From Candidatus Flexifilum breve (GTDB lineage Bacteria > Chloroflexota > Anaerolineae > Aggregatilineales > Phototrophicaceae), in the NCBI GenBank assembly GCA_016717205.1, contig JADKGC010000002.1:248001-312000 (forward strand): 64,000 bases of DNA. The letters run 5' to 3'. The position numbers and the translations under genes are program-made. Below are positions 10,509-18,871 of this stretch, one piece after another. The first letter of the stretch is position 1. Each line of letters starts with the position of its first letter. The notes under the pieces are model-generated. The model did no database searches and was not told the DNA's origin. It saw only the letters and a list, made by a program, of their open reading frames with translations.

Positions 10509-10538
10509 CAAATCGCTGCTCCTCAGAGAGACAGGCAC

Positions 10539-10915
10539 AACGCATGATGGAATATCTTCCGATTTCTTGAGTTAGGCAGATGGAGCCATGAGGAGTGGAG
10601 TAAGTGTCAATTTCAAGAAAATCATACGTGTGTTTCTCTTATTTTGTTTTACGATACATCAACCGCCGATGACGTGCAATAGAAAATTACGTCATTCATT
10701 GGATTATCTTCTGATTATTGTTGTCCTTGCTCTACCCAAAGCGAAACTCAACTGCGACAATCTTGAGCTATTCGCGTTGGCTGCGCGGCGCAGCTAACAC
10801 GAATCGTTGAGAATTCAGATTGCGCTTTCACGTTCCCGTTTTGGTCAAAAAAGAGCATTCAGCTTTGACCATTTTGATCGGTTTGAGCTGTTTTTCCGCC
10901 GATCAGAGTCGCATT
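10539..10915. other. Intergenic region without recognisable gene
   Basis: No convincing reading frame is present here. The region is more AT-rich than the neighbouring genes. Its last ~40 bases resemble the downstream flank of the trmO-like gene near 25.06-25.10 kb, so they belong to the duplicated segment described next. Confidence 0.5.
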
Positions 10916-11134
10916 TTACGAGTCATCCAACTGGGATAGTGCCGCTTTGATGTCAATAACAGGCGTCCCATCAATTGCTTCGATGGGACCGATTTTTAAG
11001 CGGCATCCATTGATCTCAAGCACAGTCACGCGATGCAAGCCGATAGGATTCGGGCGCGCCGGGGAGCGCGTTGCAAAAACACCTGTAAGCGGGTTTTCGA
11101 TCTCGCCGCGGGGATGACTTGGAGTACATCACGC
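10916..11134 (-). pseudogene. Truncated duplicate of the trmO-like gene (C-terminal half only)
   Basis: The reverse strand encodes about 72 residues ending KAALSQLDDS, matching the C-terminal half of the intact gene at 25102-25515 (ending KAVLSQMDDL) almost throughout, including the RPNPIGLHRV signature. DNA similarity continues past the stop codon into the shared hairpin flank. Relative to the intact copy one base is missing near 11113 and the N-terminal half is absent, so it is not functional. Most differences are at third codon positions, so the two copies separated as coding sequences, by paralogy or separate acquisition, before this one decayed. Confidence 0.8.
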
Positions 11135-11260
11135 GGCGGGGAACTGACAGTGGATGGTCAACGATGGGTTGGGCAGTGTGCGCGGCGTGGCGGCGAATGA
11201 CCTCAGCGTGCTGGAAAGCCGCCTGCTTGCCCCCTACGGCAACCAAATCAGTGGCGGGGG
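11135..11260 (+). pseudogene. RHS-repeat core remnant
   Basis: In the frame starting at 11154 the peptide DGLGSVRGVAANDLSVLES followed by RLLAPYGNQISG matches the RHS core pattern (D-x-LGSVR ... Y-x-x-YG) found near the C-terminus of RHS/YD-repeat proteins. Only about 35 residues remain. The frame then degenerates and directly abuts the trmO remnant. It is a relic of a larger toxin/adhesin gene that is no longer here. Confidence 0.55.
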
Positions 11261-11344
11261 CAGTTGTTTGTTCTGGAGCTTCTTGGCGCGCGGGTACTGG
11301 AGACGTGGAGGGATCAGTAACTGCCATCGCCAAGGGGTAACAAA

Positions 11345-11375
11345 AAAGCGGAGATGAGTAACTCATCTCCGCTTT
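11345..11375 (-). terminator. Perfect 15-bp hairpin, terminator-like on the minus strand
   Basis: AAAGCGGAGATGAGT (11345-11359) and its exact complement (11361-11375) surround a single base. On the minus strand the stem is followed by a run of six Ts, so it looks like an intrinsic terminator for minus-strand transcription. The gene it once served is not recognisable. Confidence 0.55.
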
Positions 11376-11653
11376 CAGCGTACACTCAGAGACTGTAGAC
11401 GAGAAAAGACGCCCCTCACCTCGTCCGGACGCCGATTTCTTAATCCACATTACTTATCACCAACACGCTCAGGTTGAACGCCTCTTGGCGAAGGTCTGAC
11501 TTCGTTGCGAACGGGAGAGTACTGCTCTCCCGCCCGCTTTGAAGAGTGTCGAGCGTTTGACCTGACACGATTTCAGTCTAGCACAGTTCTGAAGCGTGTG
11601 GTTTTCAAGCGCCCGGCATCATTCGTTCGACGCGAGAAGAGGAGCGTTTAACT
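11376..11653. other. Intergenic region upstream of parA
   Basis: No gene is seen. It holds a hairpin CGGGAGAG-TACTG-CTCTCCCG at 11512-11532. A possible promoter follows, with TTGACC at 11557-11562 and the poor -10 candidate TAGCAC at 11579-11584 after a 16-base spacer, about 70 bases before parA. It could be an autoregulated par promoter, but the evidence is weak. Confidence 0.35.
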
Positions 11654-12472
11654 GTGACACCGGTTTTCGTTTTGACCAACCACAAAGGGGGCGTAGGCAA
11701 GTCTACGTCCGCCACCACCATCGCCTTCGGCATTGCCAACGTACTGCGCCATGCGCAGGCAGCGAATTCGCGCGTCCTGCTGGTTGATACTGACTCGCAG
11801 GCGCACGCGACGCTCATCACGACCGGGCATAAGGACTACGGCGTTGATGACAGCCTCTACAGCGTGCTGATGGCCGATCGCCAAAACGCACCGCATATCC
11901 TGACGCAGTGCATCGTTCCGAGCCTGTGGGACACCGATCTGCATGTCCTGCCCGCCTCTCCCCTGCTCGAAGGTGCTGAGCGGGAATTGATGGGTGTGGC
12001 GGGCGCGCCCTATCGCCTCGCCGATCCGCTCTCGAAGATAGCCAATCTATATGCCGCCGTTGTCATTGATACGCGCCCGTCGTTCTCGCTCATGACTGAA
12101 ATAGGTTTAATCGCTGGAACCGATGCGATTGTTCCGGTCGAACCGCGCTATCTGGAAACGGTCGGGTTGATGAGTGTCATCGGCAAAATCAACGAGATCC
12201 GCGAAGGTTGGCGGCATCCCAACCTGCGGATCAGCGGCATCCTCGTCACGAAGGTGGATAAGCGGGTGCGTGGGCACAACGATCTGCTGGGGGACATCAA
12301 AGCACACAGCGTGTTGGGCAAGCTGTTGTGCGGCGTGATCCCCGCCAATGAAGCGGTTTCCTACGCCCATCGGAATCACGAGAGCATTTTCACCTACGAC
12401 CCCAACGCCCCTGCCAGCAAAGCCTACACCCAGCTTGTCGCGACGCTCGTCCGCCGCATGGGAGGTGCGTGA
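11654..12472 (+). CDS. parA: ParA/Soj-family partition ATPase
   Basis: This 272-aa deviant-Walker ATPase has the ParA motif KGGVGKSTSA at residues 11-20 (signature lysine in KGGVGK) and LLVDTDSQAHAT as switch/Walker region. The family drives DNA partition by ATP-dependent dimerisation on nucleoid DNA. The start is GTG at 11654 with an AGAGGAG site upstream. The stop shares a base with the next start (TGATG), so it is translationally coupled to the ParB-like gene. Together with the primase-helicase downstream it forms a plasmid- or ICE-type maintenance module and does not look like the chromosomal soj-spo0J locus, which would sit near gidAB genes. Confidence 0.9.
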   Translation: MTPVFVLTNHKGGVGKSTSATTIAFGIANVLRHAQAANSRVLLVDTDSQAHATLITTGHKDYGVDDSLYSVLMADRQNAPHILTQCIVPSLWDTDLHVLPASPLLEGAERELMGVAGAPYRLADPLSKIANLYAAVVIDTRPSFSLMTEIGLIAGTDAIVPVEPRYLETVGLMSVIGKINEIREGWRHPNLRISGILVTKVDKRVRGHNDLLGDIKAHSVLGKLLCGVIPANEAVSYAHRNHESIFTYDPNAPASKAYTQLVATLVRRMGGA

Positions 12473-13656
12473 TGTCCAAGCGACAGATTGATCGCACTCA
12501 AGCCCTGCTCGACTCGGTCAGCGCCGACATGCTCGATTTCGATCCACAGCAGTTTGCGGATAACTCAATCCGGGTTGAGCGCATCCTTCTGGAATTGGTG
12601 CGTCCTGATCCGGTGCAGCCGCGCCGCGTTCTGCCTGAACGGATACATACCGCTTTCCATCACAACCGTCTGACTCCAACGCAGGCACTGCGCGAACTCG
12701 TTCAGCTTGTGCAGGTGGCCGCTCGTCAGCGCGGACGTCCGTTTAGCAACGTGCTGGAACTGCTGCCCAACCCGGAAAGCGAGAACGATGACGACGGTGA
12801 AGCAAAACTCTCGCCGGAGGAAATTTTGCTCCGCGATTTGGTCAATCTGGCCGTCACCATCAACGATGATGGGCAGGTCAACCCAATCACCGTGGTGGAT
12901 GTGTCGGAAGGCGTGACGCGGTTATATCGCATCGAAACGGGCGAGCGCCGCTACTGGGCGACATGGCTGCTCCGCGATTTCATTCCCGGATATACGGGTG
13001 ATGGCATGATCCCGTGCATCATTGTGCCAACGCAAAAGACATCCGTCTTCCGGCAAGCCAAAGAGAACACATCGCGCACGGGATTGACCGCTATTGCGAT
13101 GGCACGCCAATCTGCGTTGCTTCTGCTCGCTGTGCATGGCTACGAAATCCCTGCTTATGCGGTCACAAATGACTTCTATCGACAAGCAAAAAATCTGCGC
13201 TTGCCACGCGAGTACGCTCAGTTGGTCTACTCGGCAATGGGAGTCAAAAAGGGCTACTTCAGCTACTTCAAGAATTTGCTCGATCTGTCGGACGAGGCGA
13301 TGGAACTGGCAGATCGTTATGACCTTGAAGAGGGCCTGCTTCGGTATGTTTTGAAACTACCAACGGAAGATCAGGCAGAGATGGTGCAACAGATCATCCA
13401 ATTCAACCTAACTGGACGACAAGTTCAGGTAATAGTCGAAGGGGAAGTCTCACCAGAGAAACCTGTTGAGGATGAGATACCACCACATATCGTGAAGCTT
13501 GGGCGGCTGATTATGCGCGATCTCGATAAGAAAGATGCTGCCAACCTTGCTCAAGTGATCTATCGCGAAAAGCGTGATGTCCACATGACACGTGCTTACC
13601 TCCAACGCCTTGCTGAGCTGGCACTCGCGGCGGCTGAGCTCGCTTCCGACTCATAA
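12472..13656 (+). CDS. ParB-like nuclease-fold DNA-binding protein
   Basis: This 394-aa protein has an N-terminal ParB/sulfiredoxin-like fold: IRVERILLELVRPDPVQPRR at about residues 25-45 and the box-II-like RLYRIETGERRYWATWLLRD near 145-165. The family uses CTP at the GERR motif. A long insertion with an acidic stretch (ESENDDDGEAKLSPEE) separates the two, and a helical DNA-binding region follows (MARQSALLLLAVHG ... MGVKKGYFSYFKNLLDL). The start ATG overlaps the parA stop and has GGAGGT five bases upstream. It is divergent from classic ParB in the insertion and C-terminus; centromere binding is inferred. A 16-bp palindrome immediately after its stop is a possible site. Confidence 0.75.
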   Translation: MSKRQIDRTQALLDSVSADMLDFDPQQFADNSIRVERILLELVRPDPVQPRRVLPERIHTAFHHNRLTPTQALRELVQLVQVAARQRGRPFSNVLELLPNPESENDDDGEAKLSPEEILLRDLVNLAVTINDDGQVNPITVVDVSEGVTRLYRIETGERRYWATWLLRDFIPGYTGDGMIPCIIVPTQKTSVFRQAKENTSRTGLTAIAMARQSALLLLAVHGYEIPAYAVTNDFYRQAKNLRLPREYAQLVYSAMGVKKGYFSYFKNLLDLSDEAMELADRYDLEEGLLRYVLKLPTEDQAEMVQQIIQFNLTGRQVQVIVEGEVSPEKPVEDEIPPHIVKLGRLIMRDLDKKDAANLAQVIYREKRDVHMTRAYLQRLAELALAAAELASDS

Positions 13657-13672
13657 GTTCACACATGTGAAC
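13657..13672. promoter_or_regulatory. 16-bp palindrome directly after parB-like stop (possible parS or operator)
   Basis: GTTCACACATGTGAAC is a perfect dyad with 7-bp arms around CA, starting one base after the stop codon of the ParB-like gene. It differs from the canonical chromosomal parS. I found no second copy in this window, which weakens the parS idea. Confidence 0.35.
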
Positions 13673-13695
13673 CAATCGTCACGAAAGGACTCGAA

Positions 13696-13902
13696 ATGAC
13701 TGAGGAACAGCGCGAACAGGCGCTTGAGTTGATCGACATCATCCGAAACGAAGACCTACCGCCGCCGGAAGAGTTCCACGAATTGCTGCTCAAACGTTTT
13801 CGAACACCGAGTTTAGCCTGTGTGCGGCTAGAGGTGGTCTGGGGATACCTCGAGGATGTTCTCGATATCCATGACAAACTTCGAGCGGAAGGCAAGCTTT
13901 AA
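13696..13902 (+). CDS. Small hypothetical protein of the partition module
   Basis: This 68-aa, mostly helical, acidic protein begins MTEEQREQALELIDIIRNED and has an AAAGGA site eight bases before its ATG. No family is recognised. It lies 39 bases after the ParB-like gene and upstream of the primase-helicase, in the same direction, so it probably belongs to the same transcription unit. Its small size and charged helices would fit a DNA- or protein-binding accessory factor; function is unknown. Confidence 0.55.
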   Translation: MTEEQREQALELIDIIRNEDLPPPEEFHELLLKRFRTPSLACVRLEVVWGYLEDVLDIHDKLRAEGKL

Positions 13903-14112
13903 CTCCATGAGGCGCACAATCCGACCTCCACCCGGATAAAAAAAGACCCACCAAAGAAACGCACAGGTGGGCTGGGGAAAACAGATACATTGTAGGACTG
14001 GACACCCTCAATGTATCACAGCCCCGGTTTGCCTGCAACTGAAATTCTCCCGTTGGGCGCGGAAAAACTGCGCGCCCCCAGCTTTGATTTGCTCGTAACC
14101 GGGGAAACTCAA

Positions 14113-16668
14113 ATGTCAATGGATCTGAATCTCATCCGTTCCCGCAGCTCGATTGAGGCGCTGGTCGCGGAAAAGTTTGTCCTCAAAAAATCGGGGACGC
14201 GTTTTGTCGGCGTGGAGCATGATAGCCTCGTCGTTGTACCGGCGACCGGTTGGTACTTCTGGAACTCGCAGGGCGAACAGGGCGACGCGTTCGATTTTGT
14301 CGGGCGGCATTTACTCAAATACAGCTCAACATGGGATCACCGCAATGCGGCGATGTTTATGGAGGCGGTGAAGTTTCTCGCAGAAAGGACTGGGATTTCG
14401 CTGGATACCAATGAGGATGTTCGTAAGTCGCCTGTCTGGGCAGAACGCCAGTTGATTGCTCGACTGCATGATGCGCTGCTCAAGACTCCGGCTGCGCTCG
14501 CTTATGTCACTGAGAAGCGCGGATGGCAGCGTCAAACCGTCGAGGCGGCGCGGATCGGCTATATACCGCTCGACAAGCGCACGTTGCTCGCCGACATCAA
14601 CCTGCCGGATAAATGGCGTTCCGTACTGCACAAGTTTCCAGCCGAAATGATCGTGTATATCCACCTCGATCAAGGTCAGCTGATGTACTTGAGCGGACGG
14701 TCGATGGAAGGCAAACGCCACTACAACCCGCCGCGTGAAATCCTCGGTGACCGGCAGCCGTACTACAATCATGCGTACAGTGCCGATTCGGATCGCGTGG
14801 TTGTGGTCGAAGGTCAGGCAGATGCGATCACGTTTGCGGAATGGAACATCCCGGCAATCGCGCTCGGCGGGATGAAACTCTCGGACGATCTGCTGGCGCT
14901 GCTCAAACGCCATAAGCGTGTCTTCGTCGCGCTGGACAACACCGACGATGCACGTGAGCAAAGCCGCTCGATTGCAGCGGCCTTAGGCCGTGCAGCTTAT
15001 CTGCCCCAGTTCCCCAGTGCCGTGAAGGACGCGAACGAATGGCTGGCGCAGCACAGCGCGACCGAGGAGGATGCCCGGTCGATGCTCAACCGTGCGCAAA
15101 GTTGGATCGGTGCGGAAATTGCCCGCGTCGAGCGGTTGGAAGGTCTAGAACGACAGGACGCGATCCGCGATCTATTCACCCTAGCGGCCGATCTGGATCG
15201 CTTTGCGTTGGCAGAATTCAAAGAAGCGCTGGCGGAATTGGGCGTGAAGCGCGCCACGTTCAACGAGATGCTGCGCGCTGCCCGTTCGAAAGCACCGGAA
15301 GAGAAGGAGGAGGAAATGCCGGGGATCGTCGATGATGGTATTCCAGTTTTGTCGCCTGCGCTCGGATTTCATCGCGATCTGGCACTGGTGACCACGTGCA
15401 TCCTTGAACGCACCAAGGATGATCGCCTCAACGTTCAGCCGTATCTCATCACCAGCAAGCGTGAAATCAAGCGTCTGACGGATAAGCAGGTCTTGCAGAT
15501 CGGCGGGCAGGAGATCGCCTTGCGGGTGCTGCCCGAAGGCAGCGAATTCCTACGGCGCTGGCGCTACGGCGATATTCAGCGCTTCCTCAACGGGGAAACG
15601 GTCAGCGCGGGCGAGGTGTTTCAGTCGGTGCATGATCTGTTCACGCAGTACGTCGATTTCCGCTCACCGATTGAGAGCCGCATTCTCACGTTGTGGGTCT
15701 GTGGAACCTATCTTTATACGATGTTCCCCGCATACCCCTACCTCGCCTTGAACGGACCGAAGAACAGCGGCAAGAGTACGGTGATGCGGGTGCTTCAGCC
15801 GATTGCCTTCAACATGGTCACCACCTCTGATCCGACCGGGGCGGCGATGTTCCGCCTCATCCACACAACAAGCTGTACAGTAGGCATTGACGAAGCGGAA
15901 CGCTACCATAATCCGAAAGATCCCGGCATGCAGCAGATCCGCCAACTGCTTAACAGCGGCTACAAGGCAGGGATGCCCGCCATTCGCTTGATCGGCGAGG
16001 ACATGAAACCGCAGGCGTTCGACGTGTATTCACCGAAGATCCTCGCCGCGATAGCCGGCTTGGAAGACATTCTCGCCTCCCGGTGCATTGCCATACCGAT
16101 GCGCCGCACGGATAAGAAAATGCTGTGCCTCCCGCCCAACTTCGACGGGTCGGAGATACGTCACCAGCTTTACACACTGGCACTGACTCACTTCGAAGCG
16201 ATTCACCGCAACTACTTCGACCGCCCCGATCTGCACAAGTTGCACAACCGGTCGGGTGAGCTGTGGTCGCCGCTCGTCGCGCTGGCCGCCTTCTTCGAGG
16301 AGGAAGGCGGGGTAACAGGGCTGCTCGACGCAATCTCTGAGGCGGCGCAGTGGGACGAGCAGATGAGCGAAGGCAAGGCGCTCAGCGACCGGGAAGAAGC
16401 GGTTTTGCAGTCGTTGGAACTGATGACACGAAATGCGGTGGGCGAGATGTGGATCAAAGCGTCTCAGGTTCGCGAACACGTCGCCCGACTCCTTGGACAA
16501 CCAGTTGAGCAACTGGGGCACGCTCAATGGATTGCCCACATCATGACGCGACTGCAATTGTTGGACACGGGCAATCGCAAGCGTCAGATGGACGGCATGA
16601 TGTACTGCATCCGTCGGGATGTGGTACTCGATATGATGCGTCGTTACGAGATTGCCGCCGTCTCGTGA
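14113..16668 (+). CDS. Toprim primase fused to P-loop helicase (plasmid/ICE replication protein)
   Basis: This protein of about 851 residues has an N-terminal segment resembling the CHC2 primase domain (WYFWNSQGEQGDAFDFVGRH near 40-60) but lacking the zinc-binding cysteines. A Toprim domain follows (VVVVEGQADAITFAEW, then VFVALDNTDDA), and the C-terminal half is a P-loop ATPase (LALNGPKNSGKSTVMRVLQ, CTVGIDEAERY as Walker B). The architecture fits replication initiation proteins of plasmids, phages and integrative elements that prime and unwind DNA. An upstream in-frame ATG at 14011 is possible; the ATG at 14113 with GGGGA upstream gives a more normal N-terminus. An iteron-like repeat set follows the gene. 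Confidence 0.8.
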   Translation: MSMDLNLIRSRSSIEALVAEKFVLKKSGTRFVGVEHDSLVVVPATGWYFWNSQGEQGDAFDFVGRHLLKYSSTWDHRNAAMFMEAVKFLAERTGISLDTNEDVRKSPVWAERQLIARLHDALLKTPAALAYVTEKRGWQRQTVEAARIGYIPLDKRTLLADINLPDKWRSVLHKFPAEMIVYIHLDQGQLMYLSGRSMEGKRHYNPPREILGDRQPYYNHAYSADSDRVVVVEGQADAITFAEWNIPAIALGGMKLSDDLLALLKRHKRVFVALDNTDDAREQSRSIAAALGRAAYLPQFPSAVKDANEWLAQHSATEEDARSMLNRAQSWIGAEIARVERLEGLERQDAIRDLFTLAADLDRFALAEFKEALAELGVKRATFNEMLRAARSKAPEEKEEEMPGIVDDGIPVLSPALGFHRDLALVTTCILERTKDDRLNVQPYLITSKREIKRLTDKQVLQIGGQEIALRVLPEGSEFLRRWRYGDIQRFLNGETVSAGEVFQSVHDLFTQYVDFRSPIESRILTLWVCGTYLYTMFPAYPYLALNGPKNSGKSTVMRVLQPIAFNMVTTSDPTGAAMFRLIHTTSCTVGIDEAERYHNPKDPGMQQIRQLLNSGYKAGMPAIRLIGEDMKPQAFDVYSPKILAAIAGLEDILASRCIAIPMRRTDKKMLCLPPNFDGSEIRHQLYTLALTHFEAIHRNYFDRPDLHKLHNRSGELWSPLVALAAFFEEEGGVTGLLDAISEAAQWDEQMSEGKALSDREEAVLQSLELMTRNAVGEMWIKASQVREHVARLLGQPVEQLGHAQWIAHIMTRLQLLDTGNRKRQMDGMMYCIRRDVVLDMMRRYEIAAVS

Positions 16669-16678
16669 TTTAACTCAT

Positions 16679-16725
16679 GCATCAACGAGTTGATTACACC
16701 AGAACGCTGACCAACTCGTTGATGC
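16679..16725. repeat. 14-bp inverted repeat after the primase-helicase gene
   Basis: GCATCAACGAGTTG (16679-16692) is exactly repeated in inverse at 16712-16725 with a 19-base spacer, eleven bases after the stop of the primase-helicase. It may form a transcript hairpin (terminator without T-run) or be a protein-binding site linked to the octamers just downstream. Confidence 0.6.
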
Positions 16726-16751
16726 AATCTCAAAAAACACTTCATTGTCTA

Positions 16752-16809
16752 CATACTCTGCATACTCTACATAGGAAGCCTCGATCCATGAAGAGTATGT
16801 AGAGTATGC
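16752..16809. repeat. Paired inverted octamers (iteron-like; possible replication origin or partition site)
   Basis: The octamer CATACTCT occurs at 16752-16759 and 16761-16768. Its complement AGAGTATG occurs at 16792-16799 and 16801-16808. The two members of each pair are nine bases apart. The result is a dyad of tandem pairs, inside which GCATACTCTACATA (16760-16773) pairs perfectly with 16796-16809. Such geometry is usual for sites bound by initiator or partition proteins, and its position right after the replication protein supports an origin-type role by inference. Confidence 0.55.
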
Positions 16810-16988
16810 AGTCCATGTAGAGTTTTTCGCCTTCTCAAATGCAAATTTCGCGCCATGCAAGCGTGGGGAAGCCGTCAAAATCAGGTCAACTGGGGCGCGA
16901 AAGTATGTGGGGGATTATTGACGATTCCCGATTGCTGCGCCCTACGCCTGTTTTCCCCTGCACAGATCTGCTCATCTCTGTAATCGGG
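16810..16988. other. Intergenic region between plasmid-like module and sugar transporter
   Basis: No gene, hairpin or clear promoter is seen here. The right border of the par/primase module must lie in this stretch or within the preceding repeats. Confidence 0.4.
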
Positions 16989-17813
16989 TTACCCCTTCAA
17001 CGAACCCGCCGTCAAACCGCTGACGATATGGCGCTGCATGAACAAATAAAAGATGACCATCGGCAGCATCGCCAAGACCAGCATCGGCATCATGATCGAC
17101 CAATCGGTGAAATACTGGCCGACACCGTTGTACACCTGCATGGTTAGCGTAGCCTTGTCCGTGGAACTCAAGAACAGGTAGCTCAACAGAAAATCATTCC
17201 AGATCCAGATCGTGTTGAAGATGACGAGCGTCGCGGTCACGGGTCGCAAGAGCGGGAAAATGATTTGCCAGAAGGTGCGAAATACGCCTGCGCCGTCGAC
17301 AAATGCGGCCTCTTCCAAGTCGCGCGGCATGGCGCGGATGAAGCCCGTGTACAGGAACAAAGCGAACACTGCACCGTTGCTGTGCAGGAAAATCAATCCC
17401 TGATACGTATTGATCAGGTCAAAGCTTTTCATAATCAGGAACAGGGGGAGCATCGTCGTTTGCAGCGGCACCATGAACCCGACGAGGAAGTAAGCGCGCA
17501 GAATCTTAGTAAAACGGCTCGTTTTCCGAGCAATCGTATAGGCCGCCATCGAGCCAAACACGATGATCAGCACCACTGAGACCACCGTAATGAGGAGTGA
17601 ATTGAAGAAATGCTTGAAAAAGTCAATCCCTTCCAACGCGCGCAGGTAGTTATCAAAGTTTACAGCGGTCGGTAGTCCAAGCGGCGAGTCGATGATTTGC
17701 GCCTGAGACTTGAATGTGCTGACCACCAGATAGTAGATGGGGATTACGAACACTGCGCAGATGCCCAGCATGATGATTTCGCTGACAAACGTCGACAACC
17801 GATACTTTTTCAT
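16989..17813 (-). CDS. Carbohydrate ABC transporter permease, CUT1 MalG/MsmG type
   Basis: This 274-aa inner-membrane permease begins MKKYRLSTFVSEIIMLGICA and has six predicted membrane helices. The EAA loop is RAMPRDLEEAAFVDGAGVFR and the typical C-terminal end is MQRHIVSGLTAGSLKG. The start codon overlaps the stop of the MalF-type partner by four bases (ATGA), so the two are translationally coupled. It forms the membrane heterodimer for sugar import. No ATPase gene is nearby, so it probably uses a shared MsmK-type ATPase encoded elsewhere, as is common for CUT1 systems. Confidence 0.93.
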   Translation of the reverse strand: MKKYRLSTFVSEIIMLGICAVFVIPIYYLVVSTFKSQAQIIDSPLGLPTAVNFDNYLRALEGIDFFKHFFNSLLITVVSVVLIIVFGSMAAYTIARKTSRFTKILRAYFLVGFMVPLQTTMLPLFLIMKSFDLINTYQGLIFLHSNGAVFALFLYTGFIRAMPRDLEEAAFVDGAGVFRTFWQIIFPLLRPVTATLVIFNTIWIWNDFLLSYLFLSSTDKATLTMQVYNGVGQYFTDWSIMMPMLVLAMLPMVIFYLFMQRHIVSGLTAGSLKG

Positions 17814-18763
17814 GTCAGCTTCTCTTCCCGGCGGCCTAATATCCCCACTTGGAACGCGGTCACCACGCCAATCAATAGCAGGAACAGCACCGACATCGCC
17901 GATGCAAACCCGACTCGATTGGAATTGACGCCTTCGTTGATGATCGTCTGGGTGATCATGGTCGTCGCGTAGCCCGGACCACCATTGGTCAAAGCGAACG
18001 GCAGATCAAACGCCTTGAGGCTGCCGATGAGCAGGAACATCACGCTCACCGTCATCGCCGGAGCGAGATTCGGCAGCGTGATGAACCGGAATTTCTGCCA
18101 ACCGTTCGCGCCGTCAATATCCGCTGCTTCGTAAAAGGTCCGGTCGATCACTTGCAGATTGGCGAGGTAAATGCAGGCATGCCAACCCGTACTCGCCCAC
18201 ACACTCACTAGAATCAGCAAAACCATCGCCGCGCGCGGGTCGGCCAGCAGCAGTAACTTCTGCTGGCCCGCGGACAGCAGCAAACTGTTGATCAACCCCT
18301 GATTCGACGGCGAAAGGATGAAATTCCAGATAAAACCGAGGAACAGTGAGCTAATCACCGATGGGAAGAAGAAGATCGCTCGCTGGATGTTGCGCGTCTT
18401 CATCTGACTGTCGAGCAGCAGCGCCAGCGGGAGGGCGAGCAGCGTGATCAAAATCGGGACGACCAGCGCATAGGTGATGCTGTTGCCGAAAGCGGTCGCC
18501 GCATTCCGTGTGGAGAAAGCCCGTAGGTAGTTACCAATCCCGACAAACTCATAGTTGGGCGACAACCCATTGAAGTTTGTGAAGGAGTAGATCACCGTGT
18601 TCACAAGGGGAATGATGGTCAATATCGTGTAGATCGTGAAAGCGGGAAGGACAAAAAGAATGTAGGTGAGATTGCCTTTGAAGAAATCTTTCGCGGATCG
18701 TCTCGACGCTCTTCGTGCAAACCCTTGGGAAAGCGAGAGGCGGATACCCTTTTCGGTCATCAT
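17810..18763 (-). CDS. Carbohydrate ABC transporter permease, CUT1 MalF/MsmF type
   Basis: This protein of about 317 residues has six membrane helices, the first at about residues 33-55 (LTYILFVLPAFTIYTILTII). The EAA-loop region is FYEAADIDGANGWQKFRFIT. A longer open frame starts at 18862, but the double ATG at 18763/18760 follows AGGAG at proper distance. The gene follows the solute-binding protein, separated by a strong hairpin. Confidence 0.92.
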   Translation of the reverse strand: MMTEKGIRLSLSQGFARRASRRSAKDFFKGNLTYILFVLPAFTIYTILTIIPLVNTVIYSFTNFNGLSPNYEFVGIGNYLRAFSTRNAATAFGNSITYALVVPILITLLALPLALLLDSQMKTRNIQRAIFFFPSVISSLFLGFIWNFILSPSNQGLINSLLLSAGQQKLLLLADPRAAMVLLILVSVWASTGWHACIYLANLQVIDRTFYEAADIDGANGWQKFRFITLPNLAPAMTVSVMFLLIGSLKAFDLPFALTNGGPGYATTMITQTIINEGVNSNRVGFASAMSVLFLLLIGVVTAFQVGILGRREEKLT

Positions 18764-18807
18764 GTTCTCCTGACCTGACTGCTGGTAGTGGACATCCGCT
18801 TTGGGGA

Positions 18808-18846
18808 TGAACCGCCTGACCTGTAGGGTGTCGATCAGGCGGTTCA
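18808..18846 (-). promoter_or_regulatory. Intercistronic 12-bp stem-loop between binding protein and permease genes
   Basis: TGAACCGCCTGA (18808-18819) pairs perfectly with TCAGGCGGTTCA (18835-18846) around a 15-base loop. There is no T-run. It is placed exactly as the hairpin at 6295-6323 in the other transporter operon and probably serves to keep binding-protein mRNA more abundant. Confidence 0.65.
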
Positions 18847-18871
18847 CCTTTAGCGAACCCAACTGCTGAGC

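Noticed and set aside
13940..13972. Hairpin with A/T-run before the primase gene as a terminator
   Set aside because: The T-run would be on the minus strand, where no gene ends; the loop is long and the stem short.
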